A stretch of DNA of 64,000 bases, from NCBI GenBank assembly GCA_964035545.1, contig OZ037765.1, positions 11,464,698 to 11,528,697 of the forward strand. The letters run 5' to 3'. Positions 12,701-23,339 of the stretch are shown here, piece after piece. The first letter of the stretch is position 1, and each line of letters opens with the position of its first letter. The DNA is from Bugula neritina. Its lineage: Eukaryota; Bryozoa; Gymnolaemata; Cheilostomatida; Bugulidae. The notes under the pieces are model-generated. The model saw only the letters and a list, made by a program, of their open reading frames with translations. It was not told the origin of the DNA and searched no databases. The position numbers and the translations under genes are program-made.

Positions 12701-15700
12701 TGGCTGTCAGATGAGTTCTGTTGCTCTATATCAGCTGACTCTGTTGAAGACGTTTTCTGTTCGCTTCTTTCACATGTTTCATTAAAACCACTGTTTTTTT
12801 GTGCGTCTTACATTATATGCTTTAGTGCATTGGTAACCCAAATGAAGGGTTGGAGTTGAATTTTGCTCAGTGGGCTGACCATCCTTATGATTATGATTAT
12901 GATAATCTGCTGTGCTCTCTGTAATCTACAGCCACCATTGGTGACTGATGAAATTTAGAATTTGAAGTAAAAATGTGTTCTTTTTACCTGTGCCATTTTA
13001 CTAGAAATCTATATCTAGCTTTTATATAATATTCTTGTAATTTTTTCACCATAGCAATGAATAAATGACATTGTTTCCACACTAATATTTCATATATTTA
13101 TAGTTTATTTGAAAGCTTACGTTGTTTATTGTGGATGTTGACTGCTGCAGAAACTGACCACTATTTTCAAAATTTAAAAGGAAAACAAGTTCCTGGTGCA
13201 GAAGTGGCAGAATATGTAATACAATTTTTTTCAAATTGATGGTAAGAAATGGGGTCATTTCAGCATTCATAAGCTGCACATAATAGCTTATGTGTATATT
13301 TATATGGTGTGGACTTGCTATTACTGCGAGCTACAATATTACTAGCATGGGTGGTTGATTTAACCTCTTAGTAGTTCTCATGGCTTACATACAATAAAAT
13401 TCTAGTTGAATAGAATATTTACTATTGTAAAGTACAAGACAAATGACCAGAATATTTCATTTGTTAAACAGAAATTTTGTAATACTACTGTGGATTGGCT
13501 ACTGTACATTAGCTAGATGTAGGCGGAGTCTACACTACTTAGCCATCCAGATGCATATACTAAAGGGCCATTCAAAAACCAGCCAATCAAAGTCATGTAC
13601 CAAATTCACAGATGTTTACTGCAAGCTTCCAATGCTAAACAATAAGCCATTCAAGCTGCAACAACAAATAACTACTAAGCTGGCAGTTATGTAATAATTG
13701 GCCTTAAGTTGCAAAAGTGTACCAGGTCATTTTTCTAGACATGAAATTTTTAATTGCATTTTATAAACACTTAATTTAGACATTTTAAAAATTCATTTCA
13801 AGAGTCATCAATTTAAGATATGAAATTAAATAATGCATGAAAAAAAAGTTGCACAACTAGCTTTTAGAAGCATGCATTTTGCAATTGAACTTGCAGAATT
13901 TTATATCAGTTACAATGGTAAGACATTGACCTGGTACACTTCGCTGATTGGCTGAGTTTTACATGGTCTAATAGACTTAGTGTTACTAATAGTTATACAG
14001 AAATACTACTAAGTGAGATCTCTTTATGCTGCCCTTACCCCTCTCTTATACATGCCTGTCTGTGTAACTCCCATAATTAATGAGTAGTCTCTAGATACTG
14101 AATGTTTCATTTAGTAGGTTTTTTATAAACAATTTAACCAGTTTCACCTCAGCCTACGAAGTATTATCACAGTGTAATGGACAAGCAGACTAAATGCATT
14201 ACAGGATTTAACAGGCCTATTCTATGTTACAGAACTCTAAGGGGGATACATGCTTTAGTCAATCTTCTGCACAATGATATTCCAGAAGTTCATAGGAATG
14301 CATTAGGAGCTCTGCTCAACCTCTCCAGGGGATATGAGAATGATGATAATAAGAGAGCTATGAAGAATTGTGGAGGTTTAGAGTCACTGGCACAACTACT
14401 CGAGAGATCTCGAGATAATGATGTTAGGGAGCTTATTACTGGAATACTATGGAATATAAGTTCCTTAGGGGTATGTGACATTTTTTGTTTCCAAATTATC
14501 TAAAATTACGTGTATGCCATCTTATATCAAATTTATAGATGGGTATGAAGATTTGTTTATACTTTCACTTGAATCTTTAGTCAATGAAAGAACTTTACCA
14601 AACTGCTTTGTCTTTCAATCCCTTTCTGTGATCATTACCTGCACACAGCTAACAAGAGTAATTAATATTTTTAGCTGTAGATGTTTAATACTTGCTGCCT
14701 CTTCTAAATGACTTTTAAAATGTGTAATTCTATTAGTTACCATTCTTACTATCACTACTGTGCAATTCACTTTGACACAACACACTAATTTTTCAAGTGG
14801 CATCAAGAGGCAGTGAAGTGAGTCATATTTTGTTATTAGAGATTGATCTTCCACATCAATGTGATTTCAACTCGTTTCAGTGTAGCTAACAATAACTGAA
14901 ACCTAGCACTTTACTTTCAGAAAAGGTATAAAAGCTTGTGAGACTTTCATGACAGGACACAACTTTAATTTCAGAATCTTAGGAAATAAGTTTTTCTTGT
15001 CTTAAGTTGTCACATTCTACTATAAGTACTCGTGTGTATCAAACTGCACTTTATATACACACAGCTCATACTTGCCCAATGTTGTAATGGTTATTTGGTT
15101 GCTTTGCAGGAGTTGAAGAAAGCTGTCATCTCCTCTGTTCTAAAGACTCTGGTAAACTGCGTGATAGTGCCGGCAACTGGTGCGTCTGGCAGGTCTCCGT
15201 ATAAAGTAGATGCTGGGGACATCAGCTGGTCTACAGAGTTTAGAAACGCCACTGGTGTGCTGAGGTTTGAGTTTATCTTCTGTGGCTTTTCTTGGAGCTT
15301 TATTTCACAGTGATAAAAAGTTATTTCTATGTGTACTCTTTAAATTCTTCAACAGTGTTTAGAAATACAGTAAGGAGTTGAAACTTCTTGTAAAAAACCC
15401 TTTGACCAAGTTTTTGGGTTCTCAAGTGAGATAAAATATTAAAGATATTACTATTGGTATGTAAGCTAGGGTACCTGTAATATAAGTTTTAATTTCCATA
15501 CTGTTTACCTGTAATATTCTTAATATAGAAATGTTAGCTCTGATGGACCATATGCTAGAAAGCAGCTCAGGGAATGCCCCGGATTAATTGAGGCATTACT
15601 AAAAGTTGCTAATGCTGTCAATGGAGCTTCTGAAATGGGTGAGTTTGAAGAGTTCTTTGCAGTCGAGTCAGTTTCTTTGACGTCTGCATTTTTGTCGAAT

Positions 15701-18700
15701 TACTTTATGGCTAGCTGAAGAAAAAGCTCGAGAGTCGTTTAGTGCTAATGAAATAGTTTATTTTAAAAACAGTTTTTTTGTACTTGAAATTGTTTGGTTG
15801 AATTGTTTTTAGAAAAAGATATAATCAGGTATAGATTTTACGTAGACATCGTTGCTAGTGATGGGTATAAAAGTAGTTTGGAAGTTTGGAAAAATCACTT
15901 TGCAGTTGCACATGGTTCTATAAATTAGAGAATAAAGGGGAACTTTTTATTAGTATTTACAATTACCAATACTCACAGTGATGTATGTTTGTCAATAATT
16001 TAGATAATAAGCCTGTGGAAAATATTATCTGCACTCTTCGCAACCTCTCCTTCCGACTAATGGAGGTTGACTATCCTGATCACTACGACAAGAAATCGAC
16101 TGAACAGCGTCCCTCTGACAAGAAACCATCAGGCCAGGAGACACTGGCCCTATTAGGATGTTTTGGCAAGTCAAAGGAGCCAGTAGAAGTCAATACTGTG
16201 TATCCATGGTGAGTTATAATTATTGTACAACTATCTGAGAATATAAAATTTTTGACATATTTTTCTTCATATTACATGTAAAATTTTTAACATTCACCCA
16301 TGTTTATTAAAATGAATGAAATGGTTTAAAAAGTATTTAAAAATTAATTTTATTTGAACAGCTTTGCTAGAAGCAATGCCATTTGATTATATTCAATTCT
16401 TAACACAAGAAAATGTGTTGATTGCTAAAAATAGTATGGTGTCAAAATAGCATAATTGTGACATTCTAAATACACTCAGGTTGATTACCATTCAGTAGTG
16501 ATGCTTGGCTTTACCACAAAATATTATGTGACAATTGTCACTCGTACATGTAAAATATAGTAGCAAAATGGTGGAATCTTTGCACCGTTTATTAAAAGGG
16601 AAATTTTGATATAAAACCCATGCATTTTATGATAAAATTTACTGATTTTCTGGATTTAAAATTGCAGATTGCTTTTTGTTTCTAGCACAATTCAGCATTA
16701 AACTGTATCACTATTATAGCCGAACTCCTTTGGGCCGAGGGAAAGGGGAGCAGCTGTGGCAGAGAGAGCTGGTGCACACATATGTACCAATCATATCTGA
16801 CTGCTCCAACACTGATACTTTAGAGGCAGCTGTTGGTGCCATACAAAACTTGACGGCGTGTGAATGGCAACCTTCTAAAGATTTCAGTGAACAGGTATAT
16901 AATAGTATAATGCACTTGTGGAATGGAAACTGTTAGTTGCATTTCTGTATAAGCAGTATTCATGGTATATACGGAAATATAAATTATTAATTTTGGTCAT
17001 ATCGCAACAGTTAACTTCTAAATATCAAGTCAACCCAGCTATTAGCTTGTTGACTGTATTTTGCTAGTATTGTATTTTCCTCCTCATACTTTAGATGCGA
17101 AAGGGACGAGGCTTACCAAAGATTGTGGAGTTACTGGGCTTAGAGGAAGCAGATAATGTAGTGTGTGGAGCAGCTATAGCCTTGAGGAATTTGGCGTTAG
17201 ACAAGAGCAACAGAGTTCTAATTGGTAAACTGATGTCATTAGATATTTTCAATAACATTAATGCTAACATCATTGAAATGCGTGTACTAAAATGAGATGG
17301 CTAATACACGTGTCTCGATTGTATATTCACAGGTAAATATGCCACAGAGCATTTGGTGTCCAAGTTACCGTTGCCTGGTAGCAGGAATGCTGGTGACAGA
17401 GCCAGAGCTTCTGAAGAAACTATACGTGCAGTTTTAGCTGCGCTGTATGGTGTGCTGAAAGAAAGAGATGCAGAAAGTCTGCAGCATGCCAGGTAGATAT
17501 GGTGCTCTTTCTCGGTGGTTTGAAATCAACTCTGGAAATTTATAGTTAGGAAACTGCTTAGCAGGTTTCAAGTTGCTAAACAATGCTATAACCCTAGTTT
17601 ATTACTGATAAGTCATTGGTGAGAAGCATATAATATACAAGTTGCTTATCGTCAAATGTTGTGATCTTTCGCTGTAAACTAATACAATTTTCTTGTTAGT
17701 ATCTGCAATTGTCATTAGTTTTTTCTCTGAAGAATGATTAAAAAGTTATCAGCTTGCCGACTTGGTTTTTTCACTGTCTATTGTGTTATACATAGTTTCA
17801 TAGACAATAGTATTTTAATTTGTATTCTATTTCTTTTTGAATGTATATTAAGTATTTTATATGCTTTGATATATTACTAAATGTCAATCTCAACAACAAA
17901 TATTTCAAACTAGAACTATTAGTCAGTATTGGCATAGCTCCCAGGTCAGTAGGAAATACAGATCCTGTCCTATAATTGCAGTACATTAGTAAATGACTGT
18001 GAAGGAGTGGAAAGGTTGATATCTATGTCAAAAAGTCAAAGAAAGTTCTCAGCCAGGACCTTACGCAGTGTACATCAGCTACTCACTCTTCTGTGGAAGT
18101 TTGCAGCCTTGCGAGAAGTCTATAAAACCAAAGGGTACAAAGAATCGGACTTCATTTCTCTGTCTATGATACCGAAGTAAGCGCCAAAAGTGTTTCAATA
18201 ACAATTAAAAAACTGGAAAACTCAAGTAGACTATTACTACTCAGTTTACAAAGTAATGAGTAAACTGTTGCTAAGTAGAAGCTCTGTAGCTTTTTCACAA
18301 TTATGTATAAAAATGTTATTTAAAAATAAAAATGGATTATATTGTAATTATTGATGAAATAAGTATATTATATATAATCAGTGGTTTGTTTTTGTATTCC
18401 ATGAGTTTTTGATGTTGTCAAAGGTGTGCATCTCTTTTCTTCCAATATTAAAACCTAAGTATTAGCTCTATAATCTTTTAGAAGTGGAGGTAACACTGGT
18501 ACTATGAGTTTAGCTAGCACTCTGACCAGGCCTAGAAGTGACCCACCTAGCAACTCTAACACTATTTCTAGAAGTAATGCAGCATTTAGAGACGATAAGG
18601 CAGATGAGAGGATTACTGGCGAACCTCTGTTGGATGCTTACCCTTCCAGTGGCACCCTCCCCATACAAAGACCATATTACTCTCAGGTGACTCAATCTAC

Positions 18701-19673
18701 GCTCTGCCATTTATAACCATAAACTTCACTCACTTGTGTCATAATATTATGATAGTTGCTTATATTTTGAGCTCCTCCCACTTGTTGTATCTATATTAAT
18801 AATGTGTTTTATATTATAAATCATTCAGCCTAATAATCCAGTAAATGATCCATATCTTTATAAGCGCCTACAAATTATTACAAATTACGACTATACAAAT
18901 AAGTCACATGACAAATCAAACAATTACGACAACTTGCTGCATTATTATATCAACTCTTGGTTTTACAGTCTGATCTTTCGAGGTACAAATTACAATTTAA
19001 TGTCACTGTTGCCAAATATTTTAATATTGTAATTTTTGTATTTTACTAGAATGATCTTCATGGTGATCAATTTCCAACCAACTCATATAATTATCAAAGA
19101 CAAATGAGTCAAGCTTCAAATAGTGAACATCTGCAAGATGTATATGATGCTGAACCCACTGGTAATGTGCCATACAGCTACCAGCAGCCGCCCACCAACT
19201 CATATAGACAGCACAGTACCTACAGCAGGCAGCATTCATATAATCTCAACATGGAACATACTGGCTACCCTCATCAACCTTTTCAACACTCTCAACAATA
19301 TTCGCTTTCTGAAGATAGTCCAATAGCAGTAAGTTTTACAATGAAGTTTGTCAACAGTGCCTAGACTGGTTAAATGTAGTTATGACTTGTTGCATTTTTG
19401 CTGTATTTATATGCTAATGGTTCTATTATATTCATACAGAATGGTAATAGAAATCTCAATTCATCTCAAAATGGAGGTCTCCAGCAATCTGAACCACTTT
19501 ATGCTCGGGTGGAAAAAAGGAAGAATGATAATGCAAGCCAGTCTTTCCTGAATCCTAGTTACAGTCACACTGGAGGTGCGATAAGCATGGAATCTCTTCA
19601 CAACAGGGCAGACTACTCATTACAACCATCATCTCAACAAAATACTAGCACTGGTGTGGACAGTTGGGTCTAG
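732..19673 (+). CDS. CTNND: delta-catenin / p120-catenin family armadillo protein (complete, 20 coding exons)
   Basis: Armadillo-repeat partner of the classical-cadherin juxtamembrane tail, acting at adherens junctions and on Rho GTPases (family knowledge). Exons read: 732-1058, 1591-1727, 3453-3485, 5460-5580, 5978-6171, 6586-7095, 7404-7471, 9431-9522, 9761-10020, 14233-14470, 15110-15264, 15529-15638, 16004-16208, 16720-16894, 17095-17224, 17333-17492, 17982-18176, 18482-18686, 19050-19328, 19440-19673. Phases agree throughout and the sum is 3828 nt (1275 aa). Residues about 75-109 hold the family coiled coil ([19 protein letters not shown]). Residues about 110-530 are Tyr/Ser/Gln/Asn-rich linker. 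Armadillo repeats run from about 535 to 1037 ([55 protein letters not shown]), with the lysine-rich loop ending in CFGKSK. The C-terminus is DSWV, the PDZ ligand of delta-catenin, ARVCF and p0071, which vertebrate p120 lacks. ATG 732 follows a possible acceptor at 726; an in-frame ATG at 702 is the alternative. The very small exon 3453-3485 and the start of 6586-7095 are the least certain boundaries. Confidence 0.95.
1173..1240 (+). repeat. Fragment of an interspersed repeat, second copy near 42.35 kb
   Basis: The block beginning CCACAAATTCATTCGTA in the first catenin intron matches a block beginning CCACAAATTCATCTGTA at about 42351 in the last DPM1 intron. The similarity continues with gaps to an AATGGAAAxG motif. 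The 42 kb copy goes on to a GGATTCAAACCC stretch resembling a pol III B box, so both may be pieces of one SINE family. Only the pairwise resemblance is directly seen. Confidence 0.4.
1801..2001 (-). repeat. tRNA-derived SINE
   Basis: Read on the minus strand the block starts GGGAGCAGCCGTGGTCTAGG, which contains an A-box-like element (about 1977-1992). A B-box-like GGGTTTGAACCC follows about 50 bases later (1928-1940). Behind this tRNA-like head is a body with GGAAGAGCATCCAG, a motif resembling the conserved core of several invertebrate SINE families (from memory). It lies in the intron after the 1591-1727 catenin exon. The head no longer folds as a convincing tRNA, so it is not a tRNA gene. 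Confidence 0.65.
4740..5115 (-). pseudogene. Decayed 3' end of a non-LTR retrotransposon (LINE) polyprotein
   Basis: On the minus strand an open stretch (5099-4800) reads the typical tail of LINE reverse transcriptase ORFs: [20 protein letters not shown], then [14 protein letters not shown], then GKRNRD. This matches the family pattern RMLRW..G.T..D.I.NE....R.L.W.GH..R....GKR. After a frame change, WRSLIELD follows, corresponding to the final WR.LI segment. There is no upstream RT core or endonuclease, and frames are broken. It lies in the catenin intron between 3485 and 5460. It is ended by a short duplicated GGAACAGGACAAA-like unit. Confidence 0.75.
6421..6463. repeat. Short AT tandem/palindromic repeat
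   Basis: Two adjacent copies of a roughly 20-base unit, TATATATTATATATTAA with slight variation, sit about 120 bases upstream of the 6586 catenin exon. It is purely A and T apart from one C between the copies. No function is suggested. Confidence 0.6.
11241..11530 (-). pseudogene. Transposase fragment: helix-turn-helix plus C-terminus, DDE core deleted
   Basis: Minus-strand 11530-11414 reads [20 protein letters not shown] followed by [11 protein letters not shown]. This resembles the HTH (HTH_Tnp_4) preceding the DDE_Tnp_4 nuclease, which normally has the form LLL.L..LR.....LA..F.IS. It meets a stop at 11414. In another frame 11402-11241 reads [19 protein letters not shown] and, after about ten residues, [20 protein letters not shown] before a TAG. 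This is the characteristic extreme C-terminus of these transposases (R.HVER.I.RIK.F.IL ... CALTNLQPPLV). The roughly 200-residue catalytic region expected between the two is absent, so the copy cannot be active. The last 60 or so bases are repeated in the right arm on the plus strand (about 12898-12957). Confidence 0.8.
12416..12806 (-). pseudogene. Transposase N-terminal exon remnant of the fold-back element
   Basis: Minus-strand open frame of about 130 codons between a possible acceptor (about 12807) and a possible donor (GCAAG/GTAAAA at 12415). It begins Ser/Thr/Glu/Gln-rich and continues through a basic stretch ([20 protein letters not shown]). It ends [18 protein letters not shown], the motif that precedes the HTH in Harbinger/ISL2EU transposases (KFYTGLP...F). 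An in-frame 36-base tandem duplication (12501-12572) doubles a 12-residue [12 protein letters not shown] unit. Joining to the HTH fragment at 11530 needs a frameshift, so the gene is broken. No N-terminal THAP finger is visible; the expected 5' end has been replaced by the inverted 3' arm. Confidence 0.7.
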
Positions 19674-20175
19674 CATTATCTACATTATTTTTAAAAAAAT
19701 TGTGGAGTTTGTGTTTATTAGTTTATACTATAGACTTGTGTCTCTTAATGTAGCATTTAGAAGTTCATTTTCAGTAAATATTTTGACTCCTTTTGAACTT
19801 CATACATGTTTATAATTTTTTTACCTATTATCTTGAGCCAAAGATATTATTGCTCATAACAATCATGATTCAAATATTAGAATTTTATCAATTCTTTTCA
19901 TTATATTAGATATTAGTTAAATCAGTCAGCACAAGGTTTTACAATGCAAACAATAATTTCCTGTTCGTAGTTAATTATGTGTTTTTAAATTATGTTATAG
20001 AATATCTTTACTTAATTTTTTTTTCAAAATAATTACATTTTTATATATTATATATATAACTATTTACTAGTTTACACAGTTCATAGTCTATGCATTCTTT
20101 GTAAACATTCCAAATCATGGAACTTCTACATCAAAATCACTGATATAAAGGTTATATGGTGACATTGTAATTTCT

Positions 20176-20181
20176 AATAAA
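20176..20181 (+). terminator. Poly(A) signal of the catenin gene
   Basis: AATAAA about 500 bases after the catenin stop, in AT-rich sequence with no later coding exon on this strand. It implies a 3' end near 20200, about 75 bases before the stop codon of the convergent UPF0598 gene. Confidence 0.6.
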
Positions 20182-20272
20182 GTATGCTTATTAAAAATAT
20201 GACAGTTGGATGGAATAATCTTTTGAAAAAATTCAACTCAAATAAAAAATCTGCCAACACAGAATTTTGCCA

Positions 20273-21377
20273 TTAAGATGGAGTTTTAATAAACAAAGGA
20301 GAAAGCTGTTGTATCTTATCATGCAAAAAATTGTGTAATTTGTATGTTTCCCCTTGCCAAGTAAATTGAGTAGGTGGATCAAGTTCATTTGAGCTTTCAT
20401 ATCCAAAATACTGACTCCATTCAATGGCAATTTGTGATTTAACCAATCCCACGCCACCGACACGATCTGGGCCTTTGTGGTAGACACGGCCAGATAAGGG
20501 TTGCATACAAATACTTGAAGGATCAAATGGAAATGTCAACTTCTCTTCTCCATTGTTATAGGATAGCTTGGGAGTATTATCTATTGTCAACATCTTTGTG
20601 AATACTATTGGTATATCATCGCACCTTATATAGTTCATCTCAGGTCCACATGGTGATATATAAGGGAACTCTGAATATTTATCTGTGTTGTTAGGTTTAA
20701 TCCGTTTAAAGAAAAATCTCAAAAAGTCTTTTTCTACAGAACAAAAAAATAAATATGCAACCATAACATGGTTTTAAGCTGTCTTAAAACAAAATAATGC
20801 TTAAAGGTCAGAAACTATGCTGTTGAAATAAATAAAGTTTACTTGCAATTTTATATTTTTACCTTCTTACCTTTGAAACAAGAGGTAAAGTTCTTCATTT
20901 TAGAATCATCTAAGAAAAGCTACAATAAAAACAAGGGTTTATACACATTATGTTTGAAATTGGAATTTTAGCTCTAACAGAACGATTCGAAAATGGTAAA
21001 TTTTACATTGTAGAAACAAGCTTTTACTTAAAATATAATTGGTCACTTTATGTTTTAACTTGTGATTATTTGTTAATTAAAAAGTCACATGGAAAGTTAT
21101 ATATTTAAGTTAAATATCCAGATTACGTTTTAATTAAAACAAATGTTGAGATTCATATATTGATAATTTCATGAACCGCTGTTTCTTAACACCATCACTG
21201 AGTTTTTTAAGGCACCATTATAGTTTTAAATACCTGGCCCTGATGATCAATAAAGTAGAAATATTCTCGAACATTATTTTCTGAAACCTGTCCTTGAACA
21301 TAATGAACTGATCTATGGAGTATGCAAGCATGGCTGCACTTGAGGCCATTTGGTAAAATTCGAATGAATGACAGCAT
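20273..21377 (-). CDS. UPF0598 family protein (C8orf82-like), complete, 3 exons
   Basis: Exons on the minus strand are 21377-21234, 20919-20871 and 20733-20273. The phases join cleanly and give 654 nt (217 aa), close to the roughly 216 aa of human C8orf82. Family hallmarks in order are YVQGQ, REYFYFIDHQGQ, LFLDDSKMKNFTSCFK, LRFFFKRI, FPYISPCGPEMNYIRCDD, PIVFTKM, then GRVYHKGP and GGVGLVKSQIAIEWS. The biochemical function is unknown. The mammalian proteins are listed as probably mitochondrial, and the hydrophobic/basic start here (MLSFIRILPNG) would suit a presequence, but that is inference. An in-frame ATG at 21422 would add 15 mostly hydrophobic residues. The gene is convergent with the catenin gene, its stop only about 600 bases from the catenin stop. 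Promoter not recognised. Confidence 0.93.
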
Positions 21378-22089
21378 TAGAACAGGAACTGGCACTAAAA
21401 CATATATAAAAAATACATTCATCCAACCAGTGCATTGTTAAGAATATCATTCACGCAGCAGTATAATAACCGTCAACCAACTATTTGCTAATATGCATCA
21501 TGGCTCATAAATTTAATATGAATATAACACTCAAATAGCAGTCAGAAACTGTTGCATAAAATTGAACACTTTAAAAAAACAATGCCCATGGTTGGGTATT
21601 GCAGCAAGGCAGCGGATGTTTGAGACCAGAGTTTTCCTTCCTCTAGATGAGCTGTTTTCTCAGACTAATAAACCCCATCTACCCAAAGCACTGGTTTTAA
21701 GGCACCGGTAACTAGCCTTCGTCCCTTCTGTTATCAGTAGGAGCAGGGCCGCTGAGCATATATTTATGCTACACGAGCAGGATAGGAGTTGGACTTGGTT
21801 GCCAGAGGCTATTTGTGACGTGTGTCAGAAGAAGAATTTTTTGACATTGGGAGCTTATCCTCACTGCTACTTCTCAGCTATAACAACCTTTAGACGAGTT
21901 AGTCAGCTTATATATGCTAATAACCAGCTATACATAAAGCAATGAGAAGTTGAAAGTGGAAGCTTCAGAACTTTTTTGGAAAGCATGTGCTCTATTTTAG
22001 ATATCAAATAGAATTTAAAATTGACTTTTGTTAAAAATTTTGATCTATACTTTAAACTAACATTATTAATAAAGATTATAGAAATAACC

Positions 22090-22600
22090 AATAATTAGCA
22101 ATTTTCTATTGCTATTTTTCATTACTGATTCTGCATGATGGTTGAACCAATAGTCTCTTTTCTGAAACCTGTGAACTTCACACAACTCCCAGCAAATTAT
22201 TGATGCCGCACGGTCAAGTCTTTTCTTACATTCTCCTTGTGCTAGTTTCTCCCCTTCACTAAGTATATGCATCACAGTTTCATCCCATACATTACAGAGT
22301 CAACACTTCTTGCTACCTTGTTTTTTTTATTATAGCCACTTTGTAATTTTAAGTACGAAAAGCCAACAGCCCTTCTGTTTTCTTTTTTGACCAACCAGAC
22401 TTCAACAGGTTTCATGAGAATGTTTGCATTTCTTCCACCCTTTTGATGTACTGACCATGTAGAGCCTTTTCTTTCTACCTAGCTACTCCAAATAGTGCCA
22501 TCCAATCTATAGTCTCATATGTACCTCCAAGAGCTCCAATTACAATGGGGGGTCACTTTTGTTGATGTTTTTCAAAGTTGGGTTAGTTCTAGCGCTAAAT
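22090..22600 (-). pseudogene. Decayed retroelement C-terminal segments, apparently out of order
   Basis: Minus strand 22300-22090 reads CNVWDETVMHILSEGEKLAQ, then ECKKRLDRAASIICWELCEV, then YWFNHHAESV. This is the degenerate form of a segment common in invertebrate retroelement polyproteins (ETV.HI...C.KLAQ.EYK.RHD.V...IHW.LC......W..H....V). An upstream part (about 22580-22520) reads PPIVIGALGG, which resembles the IP.VIGALG motif that in intact elements lies C-terminal to the previous segment. Stops interrupt both. The order implies two overlapping copies or a rearrangement. Confidence 0.55.
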
Positions 22601-22630
22601 CATAATGTTTTCTTGGTTTCATCCCTGTCA

Positions 22631-23083
22631 CATGCTTCCAACTTAGACGCTTCCCACTTACATGCTTCCCAGTTAGACACTATTTTTTATTTTGGAGCAA
22701 TATATATAGTATAAATACTTATATAAACCTATATAACTGTCGCATTGATTGCTAAACATGAAGTAATAGTTAATATGAATTATCTGGAATAATATTCAAA
22801 TTTTCACGGATTTATGTAGAACAAACAAAGCAGTAATACATCAATAATAGATATTATCTTCAATGAATGTGAATTATTGAAATATTTTTTCAAGCAACAA
22901 GAAGTATAGAAAATGCAAAATTAATAAGTTAATGCAGATTAAAAAAATTTATTTCAAGATTAGAGGAAATCTAATAATGCTAAAATATGCTCAACAGTCA
23001 CACTTCACCTAGTGTTAACCCTTAATAAATAGCCTTTAACTGGGAAACGTCTATGTGGGAAGCATCTAAGTGAGAAATTCAGC
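22631..23083. mobile_element. MITE-like element with terminal arrays of a 15-bp subrepeat
   Basis: A 50-base block at 22631-22680 and a 50-base block at 23034-23083 are inverted copies of one another with several mismatches. In each, a 15-base unit of the form CTAACTGGGAAGCAT recurs three times with small changes. The roughly 350 bases between them are AT-rich and non-coding. This is the build of a small non-autonomous element with subterminal repeats. No clear target duplication or superfamily motif is seen. Confidence 0.6.
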
Positions 23084-23339
23084 CTAGCGTGTATATGAAA
23101 TGACACCATTTTCTCTTTCACTCGGTAGTCACCAGGGACTGACATCAATATTATTATTATTGGTTGCATCACAGTTTTTTGCTGGTGTAACCTTCTACCA
23201 TCGGCCTAGTTAAACTAGGCTGGGATGAATAAACTTAAAGATTTCCTCAAGATGTGAATTGATCCTAGTAAGGCTGTATGTTGAATTATTGAGTATTTGT
23301 TTTCAGCTACTCCAGTAGCTCTCAATATCATGAGATTGA

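Larger units (their letters stand above)
10230..13970. mobile_element. Palindromic fold-back DNA transposon, PIF/Harbinger (ISL2EU-like) remnant, inside the catenin intron
   Basis: The catenin intron 10021-14232 holds two arms of about 1.07 kb (10230 to about 11300, and about 12900 to 13970) that are near-identical inverted copies, centred on 12100. They differ by single bases; for example, the same 83-codon frame appears in both arms with one Thr/Ala difference. The outer ends are TAGACCATGTAAAACTC and its reverse complement, so a TA target duplication is possible but cannot be told from the repeat itself. The 1.6 kb centre carries transposase fragments on the minus strand (listed separately). 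Both arms contain the 3' end of that transposase gene, so the element is an inverted duplication of its own 3' end. The low divergence between arms suggests recent origin or gene conversion. Family assignment rests on the transposase motifs. Confidence 0.9.

Noticed and set aside
18829-19029. A roughly 67-codon open stretch after the acceptor at 18828
   Set aside because: As a long exon it has no usable donor and ends at a stop, and the next exon already joins 18686 in phase. Only the 12-nt microexon version is kept as a possibility.
20233-20526. 97-codon minus-strand frame overlapping the UPF0598 exon
   Set aside because: Shadow of the last UPF0598 exon in another frame.
21570-21850. Block with more G and C than its surroundings
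   Set aside because: It may be an interspersed repeat, but no second copy, inverted ends or coding motif is visible in the window.
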